Assembly (NCBI GenBank): GCA_016839705.1
Contig: JAEOTR010000016.1
Span: forward strand, 1-64,000
Length of the DNA: 64,000 bases
Source: Promethearchaeota archaeon
GTDB lineage: Archaea > Asgardarchaeota > Lokiarchaeia > Sigyniarchaeales > SOKP01
Direction of reading: 5' to 3'
In this document: positions 44,272 through 51,761 of the stretch, piece after piece
How positions within the stretch are numbered: the first letter of the stretch is position 1
Layout of the letters: every line of letters starts with the position of its first letter
Notes under the pieces: generated by a model
The model's input: only the letters and a program-made list of their open reading frames with translations
Told to the model about the DNA's origin: nothing
Database searches by the model: none
Translations under genes and position numbers: made by a program

Positions 44272-44511
44272 ATGGAAATCAACAACACTAAAAATGGCAG
44301 CGGAAAGTCGTTAGATGGCTCAGCGGACGGCGAGTTAATAAAAGTTAGGGCTATCATTTCTTGTCCAAATGGAGATTACAAAAAGAAGTTCACAAATCAA
44401 TTTTTAAGAAAGGAAATAGAAATGATGATTGTCAGCTTTAAGGTTTTCGATTGGCTAACCTGTAATAAATGTGGGGAACTATTAAAGTTAGATCTAGAGT
44501 TTAATATTTAA
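44272..44511 (+). CDS. Small hypothetical protein with Cys motifs (79 aa)
   Basis: A 79-residue protein. After a polar N-terminus it has C-P-N-G near 37-40 and C-N-K-C-G near 64-68, so three or four residues could hold a zinc. The middle helix F-L-R-K-E-I-E-M-M-I is amphipathic. An AGGAGTG site lies ahead of the ATG, supporting expression. Unknown function, no operon partner; it is convergent with the endonuclease Q gene. Confidence 0.55.
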   Translation: MEINNTKNGSGKSLDGSADGELIKVRAIISCPNGDYKKKFTNQFLRKEIEMMIVSFKVFDWLTCNKCGELLKLDLEFNI

Positions 44512-44590
44512 TATATTAAAAAAATTTATTCGCTCCTTTTATCTATACTTATTTTTGGTTAGGGAATTTACTTTTCTGATTTAGCTTTAA

Positions 44591-45901
44591 TCAGATTTCA
44601 AGATTAATTTGTCCATATGTACCACCGCCACCTGGAATGTATTGAATTTCATTATTTCTAAGGGCATTTATAACGGAGGCAGTTGTAGAATCAAATTTTT
44701 CAATTTTACTCATTGGTATATCAATTAAAATTTCGAATTCTTTTCCAAGCTCTTGAATTATTTCGTTATAAGTATTTAAAACCGTCTTACTAGTAGAACT
44801 TTTTATTCCTTTTACGGATCGGATAATATCTATAAGTGGTATCGCATCAATATATTTTGGTCTATGATCTGGGTGTTTTGGTATATCAGATGTAGAAATT
44901 TTTTCAATTCTTTCACTCACTCCTAATTTAACCTTGAAATTTTGATTTTTTTCTTCCTTACATGCAGGGCAAACCATTTTATTTTTAGCAACCTGATCTA
45001 TATATTGTTTTCTTGCCATATCAGGATCGTCAGAATAGTATATAATAAAATTTTCTGACTTGGAATATTGGCTAAAAATAGAAATCCCCGTTTTTTTAGA
45101 TTTCTTGAACATAACTCTTCTACGACATTTATTACAAAACATATTATAATACTTACCAAGTTTAGGATTTAAACCAACATTTAATATTATTTTTCTGTTA
45201 TCTTTTCTCATTAGAGCTAATAAGAGTTCCTCAAAGGAGGGATTATCAAGATCTAGCTTATTGAATTCACGCCCTAAAGAGCGTGGATCTTGCGAATGCG
45301 CATCGCTGTTACTTAAAAAAGTCACATTTTTTAAGCTTCCCAATCTATCCGCTAGATCAGTATTAGCTGAAAGTCCTAATTCCAAAAAGTACACCTTGTT
45401 TGTTGCGTCTTGATAACATTCCTTAATTGTTTCAAATTTCCCCTGACGAAAGATTGCTTTAAAGGGAGTGAAAGCATGTGCAGGACCAACTATGCCACCT
45501 AAATCTGAAATTATATCAACTAAGGCAGGAGGTGAGAGATTAACTCGAGGTCTTCCTCCCCATTCATCTAATATATTTTTTGAATATGATTTTAATTTGG
45601 TTTGAATTTCTTTAACAGAAGCAAAATCAGGGAATAATATAACATGATGTATGCTCTCCATATCTTCTATTTCAGTCTGAAGGATAAAAAAAACATCTTT
45701 ATACGAAAAAGATCCATCTTTTTCCTTTTTTAACCTACGTTCCATGTATTTAAACCATTCTGGTTGTAAAATATCACCGGTACCAAGGATATTTAGACCC
45801 TTCTTTTTACAAGTCTCCAACATCGTATCTAAATTTAATGATTTTGATACTGCGATTGAATGAGGACTATGGATGTGGAGATCAGCGTTAAAAATATCCA
45901 T
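44591..45901 (-). CDS. Endonuclease Q-like (PHP domain, zinc finger)
   Basis: A 436-residue protein of the EndoQ family (TIGR00375-type), which nicks DNA 5' to deaminated bases such as hypoxanthine and uracil. The PHP active site shows D-L-H-I-H near 7-11, G-T-G-D-I near 40-44, H in V-G-P-A-H-A and S-N-S-D-A-H-S. The central zinc finger has C-N-K-C (near 257-260) and C-P-A-C (near 307-310). The last 100 residues form the C-terminal extended region, ending P-G-G-G-G-T-Y-G. All domains are present and the length is as in Thermococcus. It is 59 bases downstream of a nucleotidyltransferase on the same strand, perhaps a repair pair. Confidence 0.88.
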   Translation of the reverse strand: MDIFNADLHIHSPHSIAVSKSLNLDTMLETCKKKGLNILGTGDILQPEWFKYMERRLKKEKDGSFSYKDVFFILQTEIEDMESIHHVILFPDFASVKEIQTKLKSYSKNILDEWGGRPRVNLSPPALVDIISDLGGIVGPAHAFTPFKAIFRQGKFETIKECYQDATNKVYFLELGLSANTDLADRLGSLKNVTFLSNSDAHSQDPRSLGREFNKLDLDNPSFEELLLALMRKDNRKIILNVGLNPKLGKYYNMFCNKCRRRVMFKKSKKTGISIFSQYSKSENFIIYYSDDPDMARKQYIDQVAKNKMVCPACKEEKNQNFKVKLGVSERIEKISTSDIPKHPDHRPKYIDAIPLIDIIRSVKGIKSSTSKTVLNTYNEIIQELGKEFEILIDIPMSKIEKFDSTTASVINALRNNEIQYIPGGGGTYGQINLEI

Positions 45902-45960
45902 CAGTTATTAAAAACCTTACTTCAATAAAAAGATTTTAATAATGCGTTAATTATTTCTGT

Positions 45961-47010
45961 TCAATTTACGATGAGCATTTTGTCTTTTGTTTGATCAGTC
46001 AATAAAATTCGATAATATTCTAATTCATTCTTGAAAAAAACTTTTTCTAATTTTCCTTCTACTAGGACGGTTTCTCCTTCCTGAGCATGCTCACAAAAAC
46101 GCGCTCGAAAAGAATTTATTTCTAAAATTTCTTTAAGGCTGACTTTTTTCAAGATTGACTCTTTATCTAGGATTTTTAGAGCATTAATTTTATAAGAGCA
46201 AGGAGTAAATATTGAATCCTTAGAGTCAGTTATTAAAACTTTAGCTTTAATTCTTCCATAATTTTTATATTGATAATCATAAAATGTTCCGTTCCAATCA
46301 TTAGGGCTCTTAATGTACCTTATAAAAAAATTGATGTTATGGAATTTACCTTGATGCAGCTTTCTTTGTTCACTTCTCATAAACTCTTTAAACGATATGT
46401 CTGATCCTCCAACCCTCCAGACATAATGAGATTTATAGTCTTCTAGATTATACATTCTAAATTGATTAGATTCGGTGAAAATGTCTTTTAACGTTCCTTG
46501 AAATATATGGGATGTTTCTGTGCCATATACAATTATATCAATATCTGAAACTTCTTTATTTAAACCGACCATAACTGAGCCAGTAATTCCTATTGAATCT
46601 CTGGAAATATTTCCTTTATATATAAACAATTCACATAAATTTTTGGAACACTTTTCAATGGTAGAAAGATTTTCCTTTTCAAATAATTCTATCAAACAAC
46701 CCCGGGGTGTGTAAACTTTTTTAATATCATTATTAAAAACACTTTGTATTTCCATATCAAGCTCCTTTGAATAAAAGAGATAATTAGGATAGAATCTTCT
46801 TAATAATGAATAGCGCTCATCTAAATTGTAAACTTTTTTATACATAACGCCATTTTTTATTCGATCTCCCTCGGGATGTGGATAAAACCTTAAAAAACAG
46901 ATTTTTCTATCAATTGGGTGGAGTAACCCTTTAACATCAAATATTAAATTAGTTTTTTTAGTTTCAATATAATCTCCTTCAATTCCTTTGGTGTATTCCA
47001 TGAATATCAC
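45961..47010 (-). CDS. Pol-beta-type nucleotidyltransferase with OB-like C-terminal domain
   Basis: A 349-residue protein. The nucleotidyltransferase site is G-S-V-M-V-G near 145-150 with D-I-D-I-I-V-Y-G (two metal-binding Asp). It lacks any tRNA CCA-adding motif. The C-terminal 70 residues (G-E-T-V-L-V-E-G-K-L-E-K-V to D-Q-T-K-D-K-M-L) look like an OB fold that would bind nucleic acid. The first 120 residues are unfamiliar. Its place just upstream of endonuclease Q suggests a DNA-repair or nucleic-acid-modifying role; substrate unknown. Confidence 0.75.
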   Translation of the reverse strand: MIFMEYTKGIEGDYIETKKTNLIFDVKGLLHPIDRKICFLRFYPHPEGDRIKNGVMYKKVYNLDERYSLLRRFYPNYLFYSKELDMEIQSVFNNDIKKVYTPRGCLIELFEKENLSTIEKCSKNLCELFIYKGNISRDSIGITGSVMVGLNKEVSDIDIIVYGTETSHIFQGTLKDIFTESNQFRMYNLEDYKSHYVWRVGGSDISFKEFMRSEQRKLHQGKFHNINFFIRYIKSPNDWNGTFYDYQYKNYGRIKAKVLITDSKDSIFTPCSYKINALKILDKESILKKVSLKEILEINSFRARFCEHAQEGETVLVEGKLEKVFFKNELEYYRILLTDQTKDKMLIVN

Positions 47011-47029
47011 AGTAAAAATAATTTGATTT

Positions 47030-48166
47030 TTAATATTTTGAAGGAGTTTTAGATTTTATTTTTTGTTTTGGGATGCCCTTTAACTTTCTTAACTCTTTTT
47101 CAAAATTTCTTTTTTCATTAAGAAATCTCTGTTTGTCTTTCTCTAATTTTTCCCTTTCCCGTTTTATTGTACTTTTATCGTTAGATAAGTCTAATTTCTC
47201 TCTTTCTAAACGTCTGAGGTCAATATTTAACCTTTTGAATTTTTCTTCTAATGGGGGTATTTTTTCAGATATGGAGTAGAATTTATTTTCAGATTTAGGA
47301 ATCTTACTTTCTAATTCTTTCATTCTTACCTCTTGTTGTCTTTTTCTGCTTTCAAGACTTTTTACATCATTTTCCACTTTATTCCTATATTTTCTTAGAT
47401 CTTCCTTTTTCTTATCAATCTCTCGGCCTTTCAGGTTTAGTTCATCTTTTTGATAACGTAATTTCTCTCGATTTTCTTTTAGCTTACTTTTTTCATCAGA
47501 AATCCTGTTTTTTTCATCAACTAACTCCCTCTTTAAGTTATTCACTTCTCGATTGAGGGTATCTCTTTCTTTAGTTAAATATTTAATTTCATTTCTTAAA
47601 TCTTCTAATTTATGCTCTAGATCTTCGTTAGTCTTCTCAAGCGCACTCTTTCTTCTTTCCATCCCAGGTATCTTCGTTTTTATATCCTTAAATTGGTTTT
47701 CAATCCTCTGTTTTTCTTGGTCTATTGAATCTTTTTCATTTCCTAACTCATCTCTAAGCTTATCTAACCTTTTCTGAAATCCCTCTAATTGAGCTTTCCT
47801 TTGATTTAATCTATCGTTTTCTTCTCTTTTTTTATCTTTAAATTGTTGTTCTCTTGCATCTAACTCAATTTTTTGTTTTTCTAAGTCATTTTTTGTTTTT
47901 TTAAGACTGTTCTGAATGATATCCCTTTTTTCACGAAGATTTTTTAGTTCAATTTCTTCCGTTTTCCGCTTTTTTTCAAGATCTTCTATATTTTCTCTGT
48001 AATTCTCAATTTGGGTAATGAAATTTTCCCATTCACCCTTTTCTTTATTAAGTTTTATTCTTTCCTTCTTAATCTTTTTTAACAAATTTTTATCAGCAAT
48101 CATGTCACCCTCGTCGTCGGGAGTTTTTTCTCGAATTTGATGTTTGGGAATAGGTTTATCATTCAT
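47030..48166 (-). CDS. Long coiled-coil protein with KTP-containing ends
   Basis: A 378-residue protein that is almost wholly coiled coil (residues about 25-360), rich in Glu, Lys, Arg and Leu, with heptad-like spacing. There is no Walker motif, so it is not an SMC or Rad50 ATPase. Both ends carry the short sequence K-T-P: R-E-K-T-P-D-D near 12-18 and K-S-K-T-P-S-K-Y at the end. The same S-K-T-P occurs in the two Ub-like proteins nearby. It could be a scaffold or substrate in that system; this is inference. Divergent from the first Ubl with 210 bases between them. Confidence 0.7.
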   Translation of the reverse strand: MNDKPIPKHQIREKTPDDEGDMIADKNLLKKIKKERIKLNKEKGEWENFITQIENYRENIEDLEKKRKTEEIELKNLREKRDIIQNSLKKTKNDLEKQKIELDAREQQFKDKKREENDRLNQRKAQLEGFQKRLDKLRDELGNEKDSIDQEKQRIENQFKDIKTKIPGMERRKSALEKTNEDLEHKLEDLRNEIKYLTKERDTLNREVNNLKRELVDEKNRISDEKSKLKENREKLRYQKDELNLKGREIDKKKEDLRKYRNKVENDVKSLESRKRQQEVRMKELESKIPKSENKFYSISEKIPPLEEKFKRLNIDLRRLEREKLDLSNDKSTIKREREKLEKDKQRFLNEKRNFEKELRKLKGIPKQKIKSKTPSKY

Positions 48167-48309
48167 ATTTTTTCGATCATCATCTTATTTTACTAATAAA
48201 TCCATATTAATTCTAATTCTAAAGTGTTTGCCAAAATTTTATAAATTTAGAGTAATTCTTTTCTTTCCTAATTCTATTTAAATATTCTAATTTCCTTTAT
48301 GTATATATA

Positions 48310-48330
48310 TTTATAATAAAAGAGTTATAC
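48310..48330 (+). promoter_or_regulatory. Probable TATA element of the first Ub-like gene
   Basis: The stretch tttataataaaag lies about 55 bases before the ATG at 48377, after a run of tatata. With a start site about 25 bases downstream, the leader would be about 34 bases and would include the AAGGTTGTG ribosome site at 48360-48368. Spacing is consistent; sequence alone cannot prove use. Confidence 0.35.
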
Positions 48331-48376
48331 AGATCATACGTTAATTTAGCTTATTTGACAAGGTTGTGTATTTATA

Positions 48377-48769
48377 ATGGGATTTGACAATGAATATGAG
48401 GAGGGTTTAGAATTTGATGAAGATTTGGAAGAAGATTTAGATGATAAGTTGGATGAAATCCCCTCAGAAATTCCTAGCAAAGATATTAATTCTAAAACCC
48501 CCATCCCAAGGGCTACTTCTGAAGGAAAAAAAATTTCTGTTTACTTTATTTCAACCATCGGACCCGAGAAAAAGCAAAAATTGCTTATTAATAGTGGAAA
48601 TCTTGTTGGAGATATTAAGCAGACAGTAGCAAACTTATTCGCTTTAGATCCAGCTGACTTCTATTTGTCAGCACTAGGGATCACCATGGATGAACAAAAT
48701 CCTTTGAAAGAATATGAAGTAGATGATGGAGACGACATACTTTTAATCCCGGCTAGTATTGCAGGATAA
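48377..48769 (+). CDS. Ubiquitin-like protein with Ala-Gly C-terminus (Ubl1)
   Basis: A 130-residue protein. Residues 1-50 are acidic, disordered and contain S-K-T-P-I-P. Residues about 54-130 form a ubiquitin-like beta-grasp: first strand I-S-V-Y-F-I-S-T, a hairpin with K-K-Q-K-L-L-I-N, helix V-G-D-I-K-Q-T-V-A-N-L-F, then D-P-A-D-F-Y-L-S and the last strand I-L-L-I-P-A-S-I-A-G. Ubiquitin ends R-G-G; here the terminus is Ala-Gly with nothing after it, so no trimming would be needed before activation. The acidic arm and linker are absent in ubiquitin. It is upstream of a membrane Ub-like gene on the opposite strand and of Ubl2, E1, E2 and JAMM genes. Confidence 0.88.
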   Translation: MGFDNEYEEGLEFDEDLEEDLDDKLDEIPSEIPSKDINSKTPIPRATSEGKKISVYFISTIGPEKKQKLLINSGNLVGDIKQTVANLFALDPADFYLSALGITMDEQNPLKEYEVDDGDDILLIPASIAG

Positions 48770-48787
48770 TCTCAATTTTATTTTTCT

Positions 48788-49582
48788 TTAATTATTCCTT
48801 TTTCTCGATGGAATCAGAGCAATTTCATCATCATCATCAATATCATAGTTTTGGATTTGCTTATCTTCAGATAGTAAAATTCCCCCTGAAGATAGAAGAA
48901 ATCCCTCCAATTCATAATTAAATAGTACTCCCACTCTTTTTTTAACTGTACTAATTAATTCAGTTGTATCAACAATGATCAACTTAGTAATCTCGCCTGG
49001 TTCAACTAGGGATCTAATGTACACACGGATCTGATCCTTGAGATTAATTTTATTTTTAGGTGGTATATAAAATATTTCCTCATCAGTTTGATCTCGATTC
49101 TTAAGCATATTATCGATTAATGCTTTTCGTTCATCCACATCAAAATAGAGCATTTCTCTAATAAAAAGGATTTTGTCAAGCTTTGATAATCCAAGGTTGT
49201 TTATTTTTCCTAATTCTTCCTTACTAAAAACTGAAAAAATATATTTGCTGATTATTGGAGAATCCTCATAAGATTCATTTGAATCAAGATATTCTTCAAT
49301 TGAAGGCAAAACCTCAAGATATTCATCGATAACATTCTCATCTATCCTATTGAAAGACTTAGTTTTCGGTGAAATTTTCTTATCTCTTATTTTATCATGT
49401 TGATGACCTGTCGATTGGATAACGGTATAGATTGTGCTAGTAGAGAGAACTGCAACACTCCCAATTGTTAGAATAAGAAATAATGGGGTGTTGTTTACCC
49501 CAAACAGGAAATAACTTACGTAAATCAACACAAAAATAGTATAAAGGGTTATAACGCTTAATGTTCTATATTTTTTCTTCAT
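48788..49582 (-). CDS. Membrane-anchored ubiquitin-like domain protein
   Basis: A 264-residue protein with two helices in residues 7-55 that anchor it, a charged middle of about 110 residues, and a C-terminal Ub-like domain (about 180-264): first strand I-R-V-Y-I-R-S-L, T-K-L-I-I-V-D-T-T-E-L-I-S-T-V-K-K-R-V-G as the hairpin end and helix, F-L-L-S-S-G-G-I-L-L-S-E, and the last strand I-A-L-I-P-S-R-K-R-N-N. It aligns with Ubl1 and Ubl2 (compare S-S-G-G-V-T-M in Ubl2) but ends in Lys-Arg-Asn, not Gly. It cannot be conjugated through its tail and is probably a fixed Ub-like domain on the cytoplasmic side. Convergent with Ubl1, 18 bases apart. Confidence 0.85.
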   Translation of the reverse strand: MKKKYRTLSVITLYTIFVLIYVSYFLFGVNNTPLFLILTIGSVAVLSTSTIYTVIQSTGHQHDKIRDKKISPKTKSFNRIDENVIDEYLEVLPSIEEYLDSNESYEDSPIISKYIFSVFSKEELGKINNLGLSKLDKILFIREMLYFDVDERKALIDNMLKNRDQTDEEIFYIPPKNKINLKDQIRVYIRSLVEPGEITKLIIVDTTELISTVKKRVGVLFNYELEGFLLSSGGILLSEDKQIQNYDIDDDDEIALIPSRKRNN

Positions 49583-49667
49583 AATTTTTTAATAAATTTG
49601 TTGGTCTAATTTTCAAATAAATAACTTAAAATATAAATTCCATTGGAATAAAATTGGAGTTTTTTTT

Positions 49668-50339
49668 TCAATCACCTTGAATTAACTTCCTAACCTTATT
49701 ATACTTCTTAATATCTAATTTGAATAATATTCGATTTTTATCTTTCTCAGTTTCTAATAATTTTAGATTTTCTAGAATATTGACATATTTTTTTATAGTG
49801 TTGTGATTTTTTTTCATACCATTTGCTATTTCAGTGATTTTAAATGGCTTATCTTCATTGGTTAGGAATTCTATTAATTTTAGAACAATATCTTTATTCA
49901 AATAATAATAAAACTTATCCAACTTTGGATTTGAATCATATTCAAAGAAAATCCGATGGTTATTGAGTTTTTCTGACCTGACAAATTTAAATTTTTCTAG
50001 ACAAGAAAGGTGCCATAGTGCTTGATTACTTCCGATCTTAAGAGTTTTCATTATTTCATTAATATTAGACGGATTTTTTTTTATGTAATTATAAATCTCA
50101 TTCCTTTTTGGATGTTCAATGATATTATTCTTCATTAACCGAGTTCCAGGGATGATTATTTTCTTTTTTATCAATGATTTTATTATTAACTCAATTTTAT
50201 TTCGGTTTAAATTAGGATTTAACCTTACCCTGTTACTTATAAATTCTATTATATCAGTGATCGAAAAGAATGTTTTTTTTGTTAGATATTCTTTTACTAA
50301 GCCAAGAACAATAGATTCTAAATTATCCAAGGAACTCAT
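49668..50339 (-). CDS. Archaeal regulator with tandem winged-helix domains
   Basis: A 223-residue protein with two winged helices in its second half: one near 85-140 (I-Y-N-Y-I-K-K-N-P-S-N-I-N-E-I-M-K-T-L, then W-H-L-S-C-L-E-K-F) and one near 165-220 (I-T-E-I-A-N-G-M-K-K-N-H-N-T-I-K-K-Y-V-N-I-L). Its N-terminal 80 residues are also helical. This layout is common among archaeal transcription regulators. It lies inside the ubiquitin locus and could regulate it; no target site is proven. Confidence 0.78.
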   Translation of the reverse strand: MSSLDNLESIVLGLVKEYLTKKTFFSITDIIEFISNRVRLNPNLNRNKIELIIKSLIKKKIIIPGTRLMKNNIIEHPKRNEIYNYIKKNPSNINEIMKTLKIGSNQALWHLSCLEKFKFVRSEKLNNHRIFFEYDSNPKLDKFYYYLNKDIVLKLIEFLTNEDKPFKITEIANGMKKNHNTIKKYVNILENLKLLETEKDKNRILFKLDIKKYNKVRKLIQGD

Positions 50340-50602
50340 AAGCCACTTTTAGTTTTTCGTTTCAATATCTTGTTAATACAGTGTAATACTCTCTCTATAA
50401 CAATAGTAAATATATAATATATATTAATAGGCATTCATACAATTTATAATATCATTTCTTTCACCCCCTATCGTATTTTTTTGCAACTATAAAGCTATTG
50501 ATCGCATTTCCTGCTTTACTTTTGCTTTATGAAAAAAGTTTAAATATATATTCAGTAATGTAGTAAAATAATCAATATTTAATCTGTAAAAAGTAATGAA
50601 TT

Positions 50603-51120
50603 ATGGCGAATGGGAAAGGTTTAACCTATTTAGGATTGATTTTAAGATTAATCGGTGCGGGTTTGGGCGGATATGTATTTTTTGATTATATTTAGCTCCA
50701 CTATTAGGATTTGGAGACCCTCCTGCAGAAGGTTCTGAAATAAATTCATACTACGTAGAAACCTACCAAGCAACCCTCACCCTACCTGATACATATGAAT
50801 CCCTTGATGGAATGATAATTTCATTTAATACAACCAAAACAGTTAACTTACACGTATTATATACTGGTTATGTAAGGATTATGACAACCCTTGGATTATA
50901 TGCTCAAATAAAAATCCTTCTTAATAGTACCATATTAACAACTAATCAATATTATGTAGAGGAGATTGGTTTTGTCGTTCAAGAACGATTTGCTGTTAAC
51001 ATGTAAAATTATATCTCTGCGCTACCTCCAGGAAATTATAATGTAACAGTATTAGGGATGTCCGATGATACTTCAACAAGTTTTTTTCAGAACTCACTCT
51101 ATATACAAATTCATACTTAA
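50603..51120 (+). pseudogene. Broken gene for a membrane-anchored secreted protein
   Basis: An ATG at 50603 opens a frame with one hydrophobic helix (Y-L-G-L-I-L-R-L-I-G-A-G-L-G-G-Y-V) and stops at 50693. A shift of one base rejoins a frame that runs from 50692 to a TAA at 51004-51006, then continues without other stops to 51118-51120. Joined, the product is about 170 residues: a signal anchor plus an extracellular beta-rich domain with several N-x-T/S sites. Two lesions (frameshift and stop) argue for decay; a sequencing error is less likely but possible. Family unknown. Confidence 0.65.
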
Positions 51121-51334
51121 ATAATTAATTAATTCAAATTCCTCATTTTTTTTACCTCTATTAATAGTTCTTTATACTTTCCTGAAGATTTATTATCTTC
51201 TTTCTCATATGGGATCATGATACTTTTTTTTTAAATGAAAGAAAAACTACAATTTTATGCCAATTGATTTTATAATACCATTTTAACTCAATTTTATTAG
51301 GTTTTTAATAAAAAAATAAAAAAATAAAAAATTG

Positions 51335-51343
51335 GAAGTGATG
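51335..51343 (+). promoter_or_regulatory. Ribosome binding site fixing the start of the second Ub-like gene
   Basis: GGAAGTGAT, ending four bases before the ATG at 51347, matches the archaeal anti-Shine-Dalgarno region. It argues for that ATG and against the longer TTG frame from 51332. Confidence 0.5.
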
Positions 51344-51346
51344 TGT

Positions 51347-51688
51347 ATGAGTTTTGAAGATGAGTTTGATGAGGATTTAGGTGGGGAGAGACCTGTAAAT
51401 TCTAAGACCCCTTCATCTAAAACCCCTTCAGCAGGAAGAAAATTGACATTGTATTTTATGTCAACCATAGGCCCTGGCGAGAAGAAAGAAAAATTAACAG
51501 TGAATGACGGAAATTGCGTTGAGGATATAAAGCAGACATTAGGAAATTTATATGGACTTGATCCTAATGATTTTCATTTATCTTCTGGCGGAGTTACGAT
51601 GGATGAAAATAGCTCATTAAAGGATTACCATGTGAGCGATGGAGACGACATTCTTATGATTCCCGCGAGCACTGCCGGGAAAGCTTAA
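51347..51688 (+). CDS. Ubiquitin-like protein with Ala-Gly-Lys-Ala tail (Ubl2)
   Basis: A 113-residue paralogue of Ubl1. A short acidic arm, then N-S-K-T-P-S-S-K-T-P as linker, then the beta-grasp: L-T-L-Y-F-M-S-T, K-E-K-L-T-V-N-D, helix V-E-D-I-K-Q-T-L-G-N-L-Y, D-P-N-D-F-H-L-S-S-G-G and last strand I-L-M-I-P-A-S-T-A-G-K-A. Two residues follow the Ala-Gly, so a protease must remove Lys-Ala before activation; the JAMM gene 2 kb downstream is the natural candidate. TAA at 51686, then a hairpin terminator before the E1 gene. Confidence 0.9.
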   Translation: MSFEDEFDEDLGGERPVNSKTPSSKTPSAGRKLTLYFMSTIGPGEKKEKLTVNDGNCVEDIKQTLGNLYGLDPNDFHLSSGGVTMDENSSLKDYHVSDGDDILMIPASTAGKA

Positions 51689-51714
51689 ATATTTTTCTTA
51701 ATATATTATAATAT

Positions 51715-51742
51715 AAGGGCGTTAAGCCCTTCAACTTTTTTT
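51715..51742 (+). terminator. Hairpin plus T-run between Ubl2 and E1
   Basis: AAGGGC-GTTAA-GCCCTT (51715-51731) is a perfect six-pair stem followed by CAAC and a run of seven T. It lies 27 bases after the Ubl2 stop and 31 before the E1 ATG. It would stop or reduce transcription into E1, so the Ubl could be made in excess of the enzymes. Confidence 0.6.
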
Positions 51743-51761
51743 ATTTTTTAAATAAATAATA

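Noticed and set aside
47030..48166. The coiled-coil protein as an SMC, Rad50 or ESCRT-III protein
   Set aside because: There is no Walker A or B motif, no hinge and no Snf7-type helical pattern or MIM; only coiled coil is visible.
48788..49582. The membrane Ub-like protein as a third conjugated modifier
   Set aside because: It lacks any Gly at its end and finishes K-R-N-N, so E1 activation is not expected unless a hidden cut site exists.
51661..51680. Hairpin TCCCG...CGGGA at the end of Ubl2
   Set aside because: It lies in codons for the conserved I-P-A-S-T-A-G tail and has only five pairs, so it is probably chance.
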